DNA from: Acidobacteriota bacterium
GTDB taxonomy: Bacteria; Acidobacteriota; Terriglobia; Bryobacterales; Bryobacteraceae
Assembly: GCA_016213725.1 (NCBI GenBank)
Contig: JACQZS010000262.1
Location: 1 to 36,748 of the forward strand
Direction of reading: 5' to 3'
DNA length: 36,748 nt
Shown here piece after piece: positions 24,241 through 33,090 of the stretch. The notes below the pieces were generated by a model. It was not told the origin of the DNA and did not search any database. It saw only the letters and a list, made by a program, of their open reading frames with translations. How positions within the stretch are numbered: the stretch's first letter is position 1; every line of letters starts with the position of its first letter. The position numbers were made by a program, and so were the translations under genes.

Positions 24241-25324
24241 GGGTCAAGGCCTCCTCCGCCGTCTTCGCCGCGCGGGGCTGGAAATCCCGCAGCACCTTTT
24301 CGAAGATTTCTTCGGCCGTGGGCACATTGCCGCCGCAGCGGCCCTGGAACGCCACGGGCCGGGCGCCCTCGACGGCCAGGCGGACGTCTTCCACCATCTG
24401 GCCCGTGCTCATCTCCACCACGTAGAAGAGTTCCGTCTGCGGGATCAGGCGGCGGAACTCCGCCGAGGGGAAGGGGAAGAGAGTGATGGGACGCAGCAGA
24501 CCGGCCCTGATGCCGCGCTCGCGCAGCATCTCGACCACCGACTTGAGGATGCGGGCGACGATGCCGTAACCGACGAAGACCAGTTCGGCGTCCTCGGTGC
24601 GGTAGTTTTCCCAGAGCGTCTCCTCCTGTTCCGCCCGGATGTACTTCGCCTCCAGCTTCCGGACATGCGCCTCCAGCCCGTCGGCCTGGATGATGAGGGA
24701 GGTGACCATGTTATGCCGCGTTTCGGCCGTGCCGGCGACGGCCCATTCCGGGAGGCGTCGCCGGTGCGCTTCCGTGCTGAGGAAGTCCACCGGCTCCATC
24801 ATCTGGCCGGTGTAGCCATCCACGAGGATCATCACCGGGTTGCGGTACTTGTCGGCGAGATCGAAGGCCAGGCGGGTGAGATCGCACATCTCCTGGGCAG
24901 TAGCCGGGGCGAGCACCAGGCAGTGATAGCAGCCGTGTCCGCCGCCCTTGACGGCCTGGAAATAGTCGCCCTGCTCGGGAGCGATGTTGCCCAGCCCCGG
25001 GCCGCCGCGCATCACGTTGACGATGACGCAGGGCAACTCGGCGCCCGCCAGGTAGCTGATGCCTTCCGACATCAGGCTGATGCCGGGGCCGGAGGAGGCG
25101 GTCATCGAGCGGATGCCGGCCGAAGCGGCGCCGTACACCATGTTGATGGCGGCCACCTCGCTTTCCGCCTGCAGGAAGGTTCCGCCGGCCAGCGGGATGT
25201 AATAGGCGGCGGCCTCGGCGATTTCATTGGCCGGCGTGATGGGATAGCCGTAGAACGCCCGGCAACCAGCCAGCACGGAACCCTTCACCAGCGCATCGTT
25301 GCCTTTGATGAGTTGTTTGGGCAT
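24233..25324 (-). CDS. 2-oxoacid:ferredoxin oxidoreductase, alpha subunit
   Basis: A 363-residue subunit carrying the pyrimidine-binding and transketolase C-terminal-like domains. It starts with [15 protein letters not shown] and [14 protein letters not shown], the hallmark of KorA/VorA. It continues with [17 protein letters not shown] (where the conserved Glu activates TPP) and [13 protein letters not shown]-terminal domain contains [15 protein letters not shown]. Together with the ferredoxin and the beta-gamma fusion it forms a complete oxidoreductase. It lies 13 nt after the ferredoxin gene and overlaps the beta-gamma gene by 8 nt, consistent with stoichiometric expression. Confidence 0.93.
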   Translation of the reverse strand: MPKQLIKGNDALVKGSVLAGCRAFYGYPITPANEIAEAAAYYIPLAGGTFLQAESEVAAINMVYGAASAGIRSMTASSGPGISLMSEGISYLAGAELPCVIVNVMRGGPGLGNIAPEQGDYFQAVKGGGHGCYHCLVLAPATAQEMCDLTRLAFDLADKYRNPVMILVDGYTGQMMEPVDFLSTEAHRRRLPEWAVAGTAETRHNMVTSLIIQADGLEAHVRKLEAKYIRAEQEETLWENYRTEDAELVFVGYGIVARILKSVVEMLRERGIRAGLLRPITLFPFPSAEFRRLIPQTELFYVVEMSTGQMVEDVRLAVEGARPVAFQGRCGGNVPTAEEIFEKVLRDFQPRAAKTAEEALTHA

Positions 25325-25337
25325 GTTGGATTGCTCC

Positions 25338-25577
25338 TCAGGCCACGGCCTTGAATATCTTCAGCGCGCCCGGCTCGGGACAGGCGTAGAAACAAAGCCC
25401 GCAGCCATTGCAGCCGCGGCCGTCGTACTCTGCCGGATGATAGCCGTAATGGTTGAGGTGCGCGGACAGGTGCAGCACCTTCTGAACGCAGGCTTCCACG
25501 CAAAGGCCGCAGCCTTTGCACTCCTGCGCGTTGACCTCGATGAAGCCTCGATCCTCTCTCATGGCGGTGACTGGCAT
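25338..25577 (-). CDS. 2x[4Fe-4S] ferredoxin (delta-type subunit)
   Basis: A 79-residue protein with two complete cluster motifs: C20-x2-C23-x2-C26-x3-C30 ([12 protein letters not shown]) and C56-x2-C59-x2-C62-x3-C66 ([12 protein letters not shown]). It is the electron-transfer subunit of the adjacent 2-oxoacid:ferredoxin oxidoreductase. It lies 10 nt after the CoA-transferase gene and 13 nt before the alpha subunit. Start is ATG 25577; an internal ATG (residue 6) is also possible. Confidence 0.93.
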   Translation of the reverse strand: MPVTAMREDRGFIEVNAQECKGCGLCVEACVQKVLHLSAHLNHYGYHPAEYDGRGCNGCGLCFYACPEPGALKIFKAVA

Positions 25578-25587
25578 CGATCGTCTC

Positions 25588-26907
25588 CTAGGGAACCGGA
25601 ATCAACTTCGGCCGCAAGTAACGGGCCTCGTAGGCGAACTCATTCAACTTGTCGCGGAACTTGGGTTCAGCGATGGAAATCAGGGCCTCGACGCGCTGGC
25701 GCAGCGTCTTTCCGTGCAGGTAGGCTACGCCGTGCTCGGTGACGACATAGTGGACGTCGGCGCGCGAGGTGACCACGCCCGCGCCCTGCTCCAGCATCGG
25801 GGCGATGCGCGAAACCGTGCCGCCTTTGGCGGTGGAGGGCAGGGCGATGATCGGCTTGCCGCCCTGGCTGTGCGCGGCGCCGCGGATGAAGTCCACCTGG
25901 CCGCCGAAACCGCTGTAGATCTTCGTGCCCATGGAGTCTGAGCAGACCTGGCCGGTGAGGTCCACCTGAAGAGCGGAGTTGATGGCCACCATGCGGCGGT
26001 TCTGGCTGATGACGAACGGGTCGTTGACGTACTTGATGGGGTGAAATTCAAACAACGGGTTGTCGTCGATGAAATCGAAGAGCTTGCGTGTGCCGAGGAC
26101 GAATCCGGCCACCAGCTTGGCCGGGTGAATGGTCTTCTGGGAGCCGTTCATGACGCCCTTTTCGATCAGCGGAATCACGCCGTCGGAGAACATCTCGGTG
26201 TGCATGCCGAGATCGCGGTGATTGTTCAGGCAGGCGAGCACGGCATCCGGCACGGCGCCGATACCCAGCTGCAGCGTGGCTCCGTCCGGAATGAGAGATG
26301 CGACGTTGCGGGCGATGCGGCGCTGCAGATCCGTGGCCGGCTCGGCCTGCAGTTCGGGCAGCGGATGGCTGACTTCGACGATGCGGTGCACTTCGGAGAT
26401 GTGCAGGAACGACTGGCCGAGCGTCCGGGGCATGTTCGGGTTGATCTCGGCAATGACGCGCGTGGCATGGCGCGCCGCGGTGAGCGTGCAGTCCACGCCC
26501 ACGCCCAGGCTCATGTAGCCATATTTGTCGGGCGGGGAGGTCTGCAGGAGGACGAAGTCCAGCGGGCACTCGCCGCTTTCAAACAGGCCTTCAATCTCGT
26601 GCAGGAAGATCGGCATGTACTCCGCGCGGCCCTCGCACACGGCCTGGCGGACGTTGTCTCCGACGAAGAGCGCGATGGTGCGGAAGGAACGCTCGTACTC
26701 GGGTTGCGTGTACTCCGCCATGCCGAGCGTCTTCATGTGGATGATCTCGACGTCTTCGAGATCCCGCGAACGCGCCAGCAGCGCGATGACCAGATCCTGC
26801 GGCGTTGCGCAGCCTGGATGAATATAGACGGTCTGCCCCGAGCGGATCTCCTGCACGGCCTCAGCCGCCGTCGTCCGCTTCTCCAAATACTCAGTCAGCC
26901 ATCGCAT
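25588..26907 (-). CDS. Acetyl-CoA hydrolase/CoA-transferase family protein
   Basis: A 439-residue enzyme from the chosen ATG. It transfers CoA between carboxylic acids, or hydrolyses acyl-CoA, as in 4-hydroxybutyrate, propionate and acetate CoA-transferases. Visible motifs are [17 protein letters not shown] near the N-terminus, the putative catalytic Glu in [11 protein letters not shown], the [12 protein letters not shown] loop and the C-terminal [18 protein letters not shown]. An in-frame GTG at 26988 has a good Shine-Dalgarno, but that Shine-Dalgarno lies inside the -10 of a near-consensus promoter. The 27 extra codons are also AT-rich and the family does not need them, so I chose ATG 26907. 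First gene of the oxidoreductase-ilvE operon; it could release a branched or short acid while conserving the thioester as acetyl-CoA. Confidence 0.88.
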   Translation of the reverse strand: MRWLTEYLEKRTTAAEAVQEIRSGQTVYIHPGCATPQDLVIALLARSRDLEDVEIIHMKTLGMAEYTQPEYERSFRTIALFVGDNVRQAVCEGRAEYMPIFLHEIEGLFESGECPLDFVLLQTSPPDKYGYMSLGVGVDCTLTAARHATRVIAEINPNMPRTLGQSFLHISEVHRIVEVSHPLPELQAEPATDLQRRIARNVASLIPDGATLQLGIGAVPDAVLACLNNHRDLGMHTEMFSDGVIPLIEKGVMNGSQKTIHPAKLVAGFVLGTRKLFDFIDDNPLFEFHPIKYVNDPFVISQNRRMVAINSALQVDLTGQVCSDSMGTKIYSGFGGQVDFIRGAAHSQGGKPIIALPSTAKGGTVSRIAPMLEQGAGVVTSRADVHYVVTEHGVAYLHGKTLRQRVEALISIAEPKFRDKLNEFAYEARYLRPKLIPVP

Positions 26908-26995
26908 GCCGCTCTCTTTTTCTACCAGACTCACCATGTCCATGGGGTACTGATTAGTGATTTTAATACCCACATAACTGATATGCACCCTGCTT

Positions 26996-27002
26996 CTCCT
27001 TT
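26996..27002 (-). promoter_or_regulatory. AAAGGAG Shine-Dalgarno-like sequence that conflicts with the promoter
   Basis: Reading on the minus strand, AAAGGAG lies 7 nt before an in-frame GTG at 26988 and would be a good ribosome-binding site. It overlaps the -10 element at 27005-27000, so a transcript from that promoter would not contain it. It decides between the starts at 26988 and 26907. Confidence 0.4.
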
Positions 27003-27028
27003 ATCGCCTGCCTGGGCCGTGATGTCAA
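27000..27028 (-). promoter_or_regulatory. Near-consensus sigma-70-type promoter of the CoA-transferase/oxidoreductase operon
   Basis: On the minus strand, TTGACA (27028-27023) and GATAAA (27005-27000) are separated by exactly 17 bp. The predicted transcript start is near 26992, 85 nt before the ATG at 26907. Confidence 0.6.
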
Positions 27029-27038
27029 GTGGCATGAA

Positions 27039-27052
27039 TGCAATATGTTGCA
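27039..27052. promoter_or_regulatory. Palindrome in the divergent promoter region (candidate operator)
   Basis: TGCAA-TATG-TTGCA is a perfect 5-bp inverted repeat with a 4-nt centre. Its centre lies about 53 bp upstream of the predicted start of the CoA-transferase operon transcript, a usual place for an activator. A shorter inverted repeat (CACCAC 27081-27086 with GTGGTG 27093-27098) and a TATATT box (27099-27104) lie nearer the aminotransferase gene. No regulator gene is adjacent. Confidence 0.35.
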
Positions 27053-27186
27053 AGAGGTTACCGGGAATCTTGAGTAGCGGCACCACGTTTGTGTGGTGTA
27101 TATTGTTTTAAGGCCTTGTTTCCCAGCGATTTCCAGCCACCGGCTGTCGGTGTTGCCGCCTGGAGTTGTATCTTGGTGGTGCGGCC

Positions 27187-28602
27187 ATGGATCAGGATCA
27201 AAACACCCCGGGATACGAAAAACTGCTTCAACTCTGGCCGGAGTACACCTCGACGGTGGCTCTGGACGAGTTGCGGAAGCGGGAGTATGCGCGCCTGGAC
27301 CGGCTGGGCGAGGTTTACCTGGACTACACGGGCGCCGGGCTCTACAGTGAGCGGCAAATCCAGGCGCACCATGCTCTGCTGGAAGGCCACCTGTTCGGCA
27401 ACCCGCATTCCCACAACCCGTCATCGCAGCGCATGACGGATCTGGTGGAGCGCACCAGGGCGAGCATCCTCTCCTACTTCAACGCCTCGCCGGATGAGTA
27501 TGTGGCCATTTTCACGCAGAACGCCTCGGGGGCTTTGAAGCTGGTGGGCGAGTCCTACCCGTTCTCGCCCGAGGCCAGCTATCTGCTCACGTTCGACAAT
27601 CACAATTCGGTCAACGGCATCCGCGAATTCGCCCGGGCGCACGGCGCAGGCATCCACTATGTGCCGATGCAGCTGCCGGAGATGACTCTGGACGAGGGCC
27701 AGATGGAAGCGAGCCTCAGCCCCGCCAGGGCAGGGAACCACCTTTTTGCCTATCCGGCGCAATCGAACTTCTCCGGGGTTCAGCACTCTCTGGCCTGGAT
27801 TGAGCGGGCGCAGGCGTTGGGTTGGGACGTGCTCCTCGACGCGGCGGCCTATGTGCCGACTAACCGGCTGGATCTGAGCGTGCACAAGCCCGAATTTGTC
27901 ACGCTCTCCTTCTACAAGATGTTCGGTTATCCGACCGGTATCGGATGTCTGCTGGCGCGGCGCAGCGTGCTGGGCAAGCTGCGGCGGCCGTGGTTTGCCG
28001 GAGGCACGATCACCGTGGCCTCCGTGCAGGGTGACCGGTACTTCATGGCGGAGGGGGCCGCGGCCTTTGAAGACGGCACCGTGGATTTCCTGAACATTCC
28101 AGGCATCGAGATCGGCCTGGATCACATGCAGCGCGCCGATGTCGACCTGATCCACACCCGTTGCGCGTGCCTCACCGGCTGGATGATCGAAGAGCTGGGC
28201 TCGTTGCACCACGCCAACGGTTCGCCGGCCGTGCGCATCTATGGGCCCGGCGGCCGCGGAATGCGCGGCGGCACGATTACGATGAACTTCTACGATCCGG
28301 CCGGCCGCGTGGTGGATCATCACCGCGTGGAGGAGGAGGCCGCCCGTCACCGCATCTCGCTGCGCAGCGGCTGTTTCTGCAATCCGGGAGGCGGGGAACT
28401 GGCGCTCAGCATCTCGAAAACGGAGATCATCGGCTGCTTCAATCAGCCGTGGGTGCAGGAGACATCCCGCTTCACGCCGGACGATTTCCGTCTGTGCGTG
28501 GACGGGAAAGGAACAGGCGCCGTGCGTGTCTCATTCGGCATCGCCAGCAACTTCGATGACGCCGCGCGCTTTGCCGCGTTTGCCCGCCGCTTTATCGAGT
28601 AA
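27187..28602 (+). CDS. Class V aminotransferase-fold protein, MOCOS/cysteine-desulfurase-like
   Basis: A 471-residue PLP enzyme, cytoplasmic. PLP contacts: Asp218 (LLDAAAYVPTN) and Lys244 (SFYKMFGYPTGIG). The C-terminal loop RSGCFCNPGGGE holds Cys396 and Cys398 in the position of the persulfide cysteine of molybdenum-cofactor sulfurases, whose usual form is GCFCNPGAC. The N-terminal pattern YLDYTGAGLYSERQI and FGNPHSHNPSS is also MOCOS-like. There is no MOSC domain after it, so it is a stand-alone N-terminal-type protein. ATG 27187 was chosen over an upstream TTG. Possible role: mobilising sulfur for a metal cofactor; an alternative is an uncharacterised PLP lyase. Confidence 0.85.
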   Translation: MDQDQNTPGYEKLLQLWPEYTSTVALDELRKREYARLDRLGEVYLDYTGAGLYSERQIQAHHALLEGHLFGNPHSHNPSSQRMTDLVERTRASILSYFNASPDEYVAIFTQNASGALKLVGESYPFSPEASYLLTFDNHNSVNGIREFARAHGAGIHYVPMQLPEMTLDEGQMEASLSPARAGNHLFAYPAQSNFSGVQHSLAWIERAQALGWDVLLDAAAYVPTNRLDLSVHKPEFVTLSFYKMFGYPTGIGCLLARRSVLGKLRRPWFAGGTITVASVQGDRYFMAEGAAAFEDGTVDFLNIPGIEIGLDHMQRADVDLIHTRCACLTGWMIEELGSLHHANGSPAVRIYGPGGRGMRGGTITMNFYDPAGRVVDHHRVEEEAARHRISLRSGCFCNPGGGELALSISKTEIIGCFNQPWVQETSRFTPDDFRLCVDGKGTGAVRVSFGIASNFDDAARFAAFARRFIE

Positions 28603-28631
28603 ACCGCGGGCAGATTCGATAGGATGGCCGC

Positions 28632-30497
28632 ATGTCGCGCTTCCTGCTGTTGTTGTTGCCCGCCCTCTCGCTGGCTTCCGATCCCACCACAGTGGAAGGA
28701 CAATACGGCCGCCTGGAGACCGACCGCACTGTCTACCGGCCCTTGGAGACGGTTCAGCTTTCGATCACGGGCCGTGCCCGCGGCGACGCCACCTGCCGCA
28801 TCCGCGTGGCGGACCCGCTCCAGAAGACCTACTTCGAAAAAGACGTGGACCTCGCCAACGGCCGGGGCGCGCTGCGCTTCAGCGCCACCGGGCAGCTCGG
28901 CGTGCACTACGTTTACCTCTGGTTTCCCGGCGAGAAGAAGTACAGCCGGTATCTGAACTTCCGGCTCGACGCCGAAACCGGCATCCAGACCGGCGACCGC
29001 GACTTCGACGCCATCTTCCCCTTCACACGCGAGGCGATGCAGTTGGGCCGGCGCGACTACCAGACCAGGCGCGGCCGGTTTGTCGGCTACATCTCCGCCG
29101 ATACGAACCACTTCGACGGCATCTGGCTGCGCGACTGGATCTACTCGCTGCCGGCCTACAAGTACTGGGAACGCGAGATGCAGTGCGGCCTCGATCGCTT
29201 CCTGGAAGTGCAGCGCGAAGATGGCCAGACGCCGGACGGAATCGAGCGCGACGGCCGGACCTGGCGCGTCGGGCTGGAGAGCGACGTGGAGTATATCCTC
29301 ACGCTGGGCGTGTGGGACACCTGGCGCGCCACGGGCGATGACGCGTGGCTGGCCAGCGTGCTGCCGAAGCTCGAGAAGGCCCTGGCCTACATCCGCAGCG
29401 ATGCCAAACATTGGGATCCCGCCAACCGGCTGATCAAACGCCAACACAGTTGCGACACGTGGGACTACGACATCGACGGCGCCACCGACAAAGGCAACGC
29501 GCGGCACGTGATCGCCACCTGCGACGCCAGCGGTTACTATCTGGCCTTCCGCGCCATGAGCGCCATGTATTTGCACCTCGGCCAGAGTCAGAAGGCCCAG
29601 GAATGGTCCAAGGAAGCCCAGGGCTACGGCGAGCGTAGCGTGAAGCTGCTTTGGGACGGCGGCAAGTTCCTGCACCATGTCCATCTGGATCAGATCGACC
29701 ATGGCGATTTCGACGAATCCAAGCAACTCGCCATGGGGAACACCTGGGCGGTCACGCGCGGGCTGGCGACGGAATCGCAAGCCATCAAAGTGATCGACGA
29801 GTATCGCCGGCGGCACCGCGAGACGGGCAACAAGTATCCCTGGTGGAGCCTGCAACCGGGTTATCCGGACCATCTGGGCTACTGGAAGGAAGCGTTTCGC
29901 CTGCAGGGTGGCTATGCCAACGGCGGGCTCATGCCGTGGGTGGGCGGCGAGCTGGCCCGCGGCGCGCTGCAGAACGGCCGCGAGGCCTATGGGGTCGAGC
30001 TGATCCGGCAATACGCCGGCCACTTGCGGGAGACCGGCGGCGCGCAGGTGTGGTACTGGCCCGACGGCACACCCGGTTTCCGCACCACCAACGAAGTGCG
30101 CTACGCCGGCTGGGGCATGGCGCAGTGGGTGGACGCGCTGGTGGAAGGGCTGGCCGGCATCCGCGACGCCGACAGCGTCTATCGCTCCGTGGAAGTGTCG
30201 CCGCGCTGGGCCGCCGCCGGCATCGCGCAGGCGCAGGCGACCGCCCGCTACGCCGCATCCAACGGATATTTCAGTTACTCGTGGAACGCCGAGCCGCGCT
30301 CTATCGCCATTGAGTTTTCGGGATCGTCAAACCAGCTGACGTTCCGCGTGCTGCTGCCGCAAGGCTTCTCGCCGCGCGCGGTGATGGTGGATGGCACCGA
30401 TTTGAAGTTCGACCGCGAAGACGCGGGCGACTCGACCTACGTGCGATTCCGGCCGGAACACGGACAGCGCGGCGTCATTCGGATCGCTGCCCAGTAA
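28632..30497 (+). CDS. Exported six-hairpin (alpha/alpha)6 glycosidase-like protein
   Basis: A 621-residue protein with a short signal peptide (MSRFLLLLLPALSLAS). The N-terminal beta-sandwich (about 17-130) is followed by an (alpha/alpha)6 barrel (about 140-520) and a short C-terminal beta domain (about 540-620). Candidate acidic residues are in HFDGIWLRDWIYSLP, TPDGIERDG and CDTWDYDIDGA. Other landmarks are LQPGYPDHLGYWKEAF and WYWPDGTPGF. The fold group includes GH15, GH63, GH78 and GH116, but I cannot assign a family. It follows the aminotransferase by 29 nt, with a TAGGAT box 6 nt before its ATG. Its 3' end overlaps a convergent gene by 23 nt. Confidence 0.75.
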   Translation: MSRFLLLLLPALSLASDPTTVEGQYGRLETDRTVYRPLETVQLSITGRARGDATCRIRVADPLQKTYFEKDVDLANGRGALRFSATGQLGVHYVYLWFPGEKKYSRYLNFRLDAETGIQTGDRDFDAIFPFTREAMQLGRRDYQTRRGRFVGYISADTNHFDGIWLRDWIYSLPAYKYWEREMQCGLDRFLEVQREDGQTPDGIERDGRTWRVGLESDVEYILTLGVWDTWRATGDDAWLASVLPKLEKALAYIRSDAKHWDPANRLIKRQHSCDTWDYDIDGATDKGNARHVIATCDASGYYLAFRAMSAMYLHLGQSQKAQEWSKEAQGYGERSVKLLWDGGKFLHHVHLDQIDHGDFDESKQLAMGNTWAVTRGLATESQAIKVIDEYRRRHRETGNKYPWWSLQPGYPDHLGYWKEAFRLQGGYANGGLMPWVGGELARGALQNGREAYGVELIRQYAGHLRETGGAQVWYWPDGTPGFRTTNEVRYAGWGMAQWVDALVEGLAGIRDADSVYRSVEVSPRWAAAGIAQAQATARYAASNGYFSYSWNAEPRSIAIEFSGSSNQLTFRVLLPQGFSPRAVMVDGTDLKFDREDAGDSTYVRFRPEHGQRGVIRIAAQ

Positions 30498-31734
30498 GCG
30501 TGGCGGCCAGAATCTCGCGCGCGGCGCGCCGGTCTTCCGCGCTCAGCCGGGCGTATGCGGGCGAAGTGTCGCGGCCGGACAGCACGTTGTCGACGCGGGC
30601 GAGAATGCGCTGCTTCAGCGGCTGCGGCAGGCGGGCGAAGGACTCGGAGTAGATCAGGTAGCTGCACGGGTACTTGAACAGGCGCGTCTCCAGGTCGAAC
30701 TCGCGCAGGCTGCGGCCCTGGCGGTCTTTCGGGCCTTGGGCGGCAAAGGTCCTGGCGAAGTCCGACGTGCCGCTGACGGGACTGGAGAGTGGAGGCTCGT
30801 CGGCGAACAGCAGATAGCGCGTGACGATCTCGGCGGCGTGGTCAAGCTGCCGCGCCGTGGTGTCGCTCAACTCTCCCGCCGGGCGCTTCATGATTGTGTT
30901 CATCTCGGCCTGCACCCGCAGCGCCGCGCGGGCTTCGACGCCGGCGCGCGTGAACAGGTTGTGGAGCTTGGTCTGATGTTCCAGCACCATCAGCGCAACG
31001 ATGTCGCTGTGCGGCGTGAGATAGCGCGAGGTGTCGAAGTACTTGCGGAGCGAGACCACATTGCCGGCGGGTTCGCCCGCCGGCGCGTTGCCCATATGAC
31101 GCGAGGTTCCGTGCGTGCCCGTGACGTACCAGCCTCCCCAGCGCTGCTCGAAAGGGCTGCGGTGGTCCGTGATGTAAGTGCTGGCTTCGGTGTCGACGAA
31201 GCCCTGCAGGTCTGTGTGCACGGAGCGCACCAGATGGCCAGGCACGCCGGTGGTATTGGGCGTGGCATGGCACTGCAGGCAGCCGTCTCCCCGCTCGATC
31301 TCAGGCTTGGCCGTGCGCTTCTGCTCGATGGAGAACAGCATGGCGCCGCGCTCCGGATCGGAGGCGGAGATCTCCAGCAGATCCCCGCCGGGAACGAAGC
31401 CGACGTAGGCGTCGTCGTTGAAGTAGATGGCGCGCGGGTTCTGCGGCGAAATCTTCGTCACCTGCAGGCTCGTCTTCGAAAAGACCAGGCCCTGCGAGGA
31501 GGGCGAAATCTCCAGCGCTTTCAGCACCGCCGGCAGGTAGCCGAACTTCGGATCCCAGGCCAGCCGGAGCTTGCCGGCTGCCAGCTCCGCGCGCAGTTTT
31601 GCCACGCGGTCATCTTTCGGCGGCGCGGCGTAGTTCAGCACAGGATGGTCGTAGGGGACGGTGAAAGACCCGCGGTAGTCCGGCTCCTGCGCGAAGGCGG
31701 CCAGGGGCAGCAGTAGCAGCGCGGCGGCTCGCAT
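30475..31734 (-). CDS. Exported CxxCH protein of unknown function
   Basis: A 419-residue secreted protein with signal peptide MRAAALLLLPLAAFAQ. A single c-type haem-like motif CLQCH is at residues 152-156 (GDGCLQCHATPNTTGVPGH). Around it are conserved-looking WDPKFGYLPAVLKAL, IYFNDDAYVGFV and RWGGWYVTGTHG. The C-terminal half is helical, with repeated His (SRHMG, LEHQTKLHN) that could give the second axial ligand. I do not recognise a named enzyme family; similar long single-CxxCH proteins are frequent in Acidobacteria and Planctomycetes. It follows the MFS gene by 47 nt on the same strand and overlaps the convergent glycosidase gene by 23 nt. The open frame upstream of ATG 31734 is a shadow of the MFS gene. 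Confidence 0.75.
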   Translation of the reverse strand: MRAAALLLLPLAAFAQEPDYRGSFTVPYDHPVLNYAAPPKDDRVAKLRAELAAGKLRLAWDPKFGYLPAVLKALEISPSSQGLVFSKTSLQVTKISPQNPRAIYFNDDAYVGFVPGGDLLEISASDPERGAMLFSIEQKRTAKPEIERGDGCLQCHATPNTTGVPGHLVRSVHTDLQGFVDTEASTYITDHRSPFEQRWGGWYVTGTHGTSRHMGNAPAGEPAGNVVSLRKYFDTSRYLTPHSDIVALMVLEHQTKLHNLFTRAGVEARAALRVQAEMNTIMKRPAGELSDTTARQLDHAAEIVTRYLLFADEPPLSSPVSGTSDFARTFAAQGPKDRQGRSLREFDLETRLFKYPCSYLIYSESFARLPQPLKQRILARVDNVLSGRDTSPAYARLSAEDRRAAREILAATLTGQRSE

Positions 31735-31781
31735 GAGACTCGATTGTCCAGCCAGCCGGGGCGCCACGTCGGTGATTCCGG

Positions 31782-33020
31782 TCACGCTTGCTTCGGTTGC
31801 ATGAAGCGCCGGATGCCGAACAGCAGCATGGTGCCGACGAGGAGATAGACGAGGGAGCTGGCGCTGATCGCCGCGCCCATGCCGTAGCTGCCGGCGAGAT
31901 ACGCCACCGCCACGGGGCCGGTGCTGCCGCCGAGCCAGGCCATGGAGTTCATCACGCCCAGCGCCGTGCCGCGCCGCTCGGGCTTTACCACGTCGTAGAG
32001 CGACGCCCAGATGTTGGCGTCGTACATGCCTTTGGCGTAGCCGAAGCCCGCCATGGCGAGGATCAGTACCGGCACCTGCATGGTCCAGCCGGTGAGGAAG
32101 ATGAACGGGATGCCCGCCAGCAGGCCGACTACCTGCGTCTTCATGCGGCCGGAGAGGCTCTTGCGCGCCAGGCGATCTGCCAGCCAGCCGCCGGTCATCA
32201 CGCCACAGACGGAAGCGATCTGGATGTAGGCCGTGCCGCTCAGCCCAGCCATGGAGAGGCTCATGTTGAACTTGCGGAAGAGGAACGACGGCATCCAGGT
32301 GAGGAAGATCACGGCGACGAAGTTGGCGCCGATGAACACGCTCATCAACACGAGGGACATGGGGTGTTCGAATGTGCGCTTCAGGGTGTTCCACACGCCT
32401 TCTCCGAAATCGATGGAGCCGTGGCCGGCCGCGCCGCCTTCGTCTGCCTGGCCGCGTTCAGGCTCCTTCAGCAGCGCAAGCAGCGCCAGGCCAAGAACGA
32501 TGCCCAACGCGCCGAAGATGTAGAAGGAGGCCCGCCAACCGTAGATCTGCGCCAGCAAGCCAGCCACCGCTCCGCCCGCGATGGTGCCCGCATAGACACC
32601 ACTCTGGTTGATGGCCATCGCCTTCGAGCGCGTCTCGCGCCCATGGAAATCGCTAATGATCGACATCGCGGCGGGGAAGAAGAACGCCTCTCCCAACCCC
32701 TGCAGCGCTCGCAGGATGACGAGGTGCCAGTAACTCTGCGACATGGCCGTGGCCGCCGTCACCGCGGACCAGAACACCAGCCCGCCGATGATCAGAGTCT
32801 TGCGGCGGAAACGGTCAGTCAGCGCGCCGGCAAAAGGACCGCAGATCGCGTAGACCCACATGAAGGACGTGCCCACCACGCTGAGCTGCACGTCGTCGAG
32901 CCCCATTTCGGACTTCAGCAAGGGGAAGACGGAGAAGATCGCCTGGCGGTCGGCATAGTTGAAGACGCAGACAAACCAGAGCATGGCCACAACGGACCAT
33001 TTGTAGGATGAGGATCGCAT
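31782..33020 (-). CDS. MFS transporter, anion:cation symporter (ACS)-like
   Basis: A 412-residue inner-membrane transporter with about 12 helices. FNYADRQAIFSVFPLLKSE at about 20-38 is typical of the ACS family and related hexuronate, phthalate or sugar-acid importers. Motif A appears as GALTDRFRRK (65-74), with Arg in place of the second Gly. A central loop (about 190-215) is hydrophilic and Gly-rich. It lies between a Tat-type aldo/keto reductase and a CxxCH exported protein, all on the same strand with gaps of 86 and 47 nt, so they may form one unit. The likely substrate is an organic anion, but this is not shown by sequence. Confidence 0.88.
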   Translation of the reverse strand: MRSSSYKWSVVAMLWFVCVFNYADRQAIFSVFPLLKSEMGLDDVQLSVVGTSFMWVYAICGPFAGALTDRFRRKTLIIGGLVFWSAVTAATAMSQSYWHLVILRALQGLGEAFFFPAAMSIISDFHGRETRSKAMAINQSGVYAGTIAGGAVAGLLAQIYGWRASFYIFGALGIVLGLALLALLKEPERGQADEGGAAGHGSIDFGEGVWNTLKRTFEHPMSLVLMSVFIGANFVAVIFLTWMPSFLFRKFNMSLSMAGLSGTAYIQIASVCGVMTGGWLADRLARKSLSGRMKTQVVGLLAGIPFIFLTGWTMQVPVLILAMAGFGYAKGMYDANIWASLYDVVKPERRGTALGVMNSMAWLGGSTGPVAVAYLAGSYGMGAAISASSLVYLLVGTMLLFGIRRFMQPKQA

Positions 33021-33090
33021 TGCTTTTGGGGCTCTCGCCAGGCGCGGAGCTATCTCACGATTCTCTCATAAATTGAAACGAATGAATCAA

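Noticed and set aside
23197-24486. Plus-strand open frames over the oxidoreductase operon
   Set aside because: Gly/Ala/Asp-rich antisense frames to genes with intact catalytic motifs.
26908-26988. N-terminal extension of the CoA-transferase from GTG 26988
   Set aside because: Its Shine-Dalgarno overlaps a near-consensus -10 box and the 27 codons are AT-rich, unlike the rest of the gene; kept as an alternative only.
28443-30023. Minus-strand open frame of about 525 codons over the glycosidase gene
   Set aside because: Antisense to the six-hairpin protein and the end of the aminotransferase gene; composition without family motifs.
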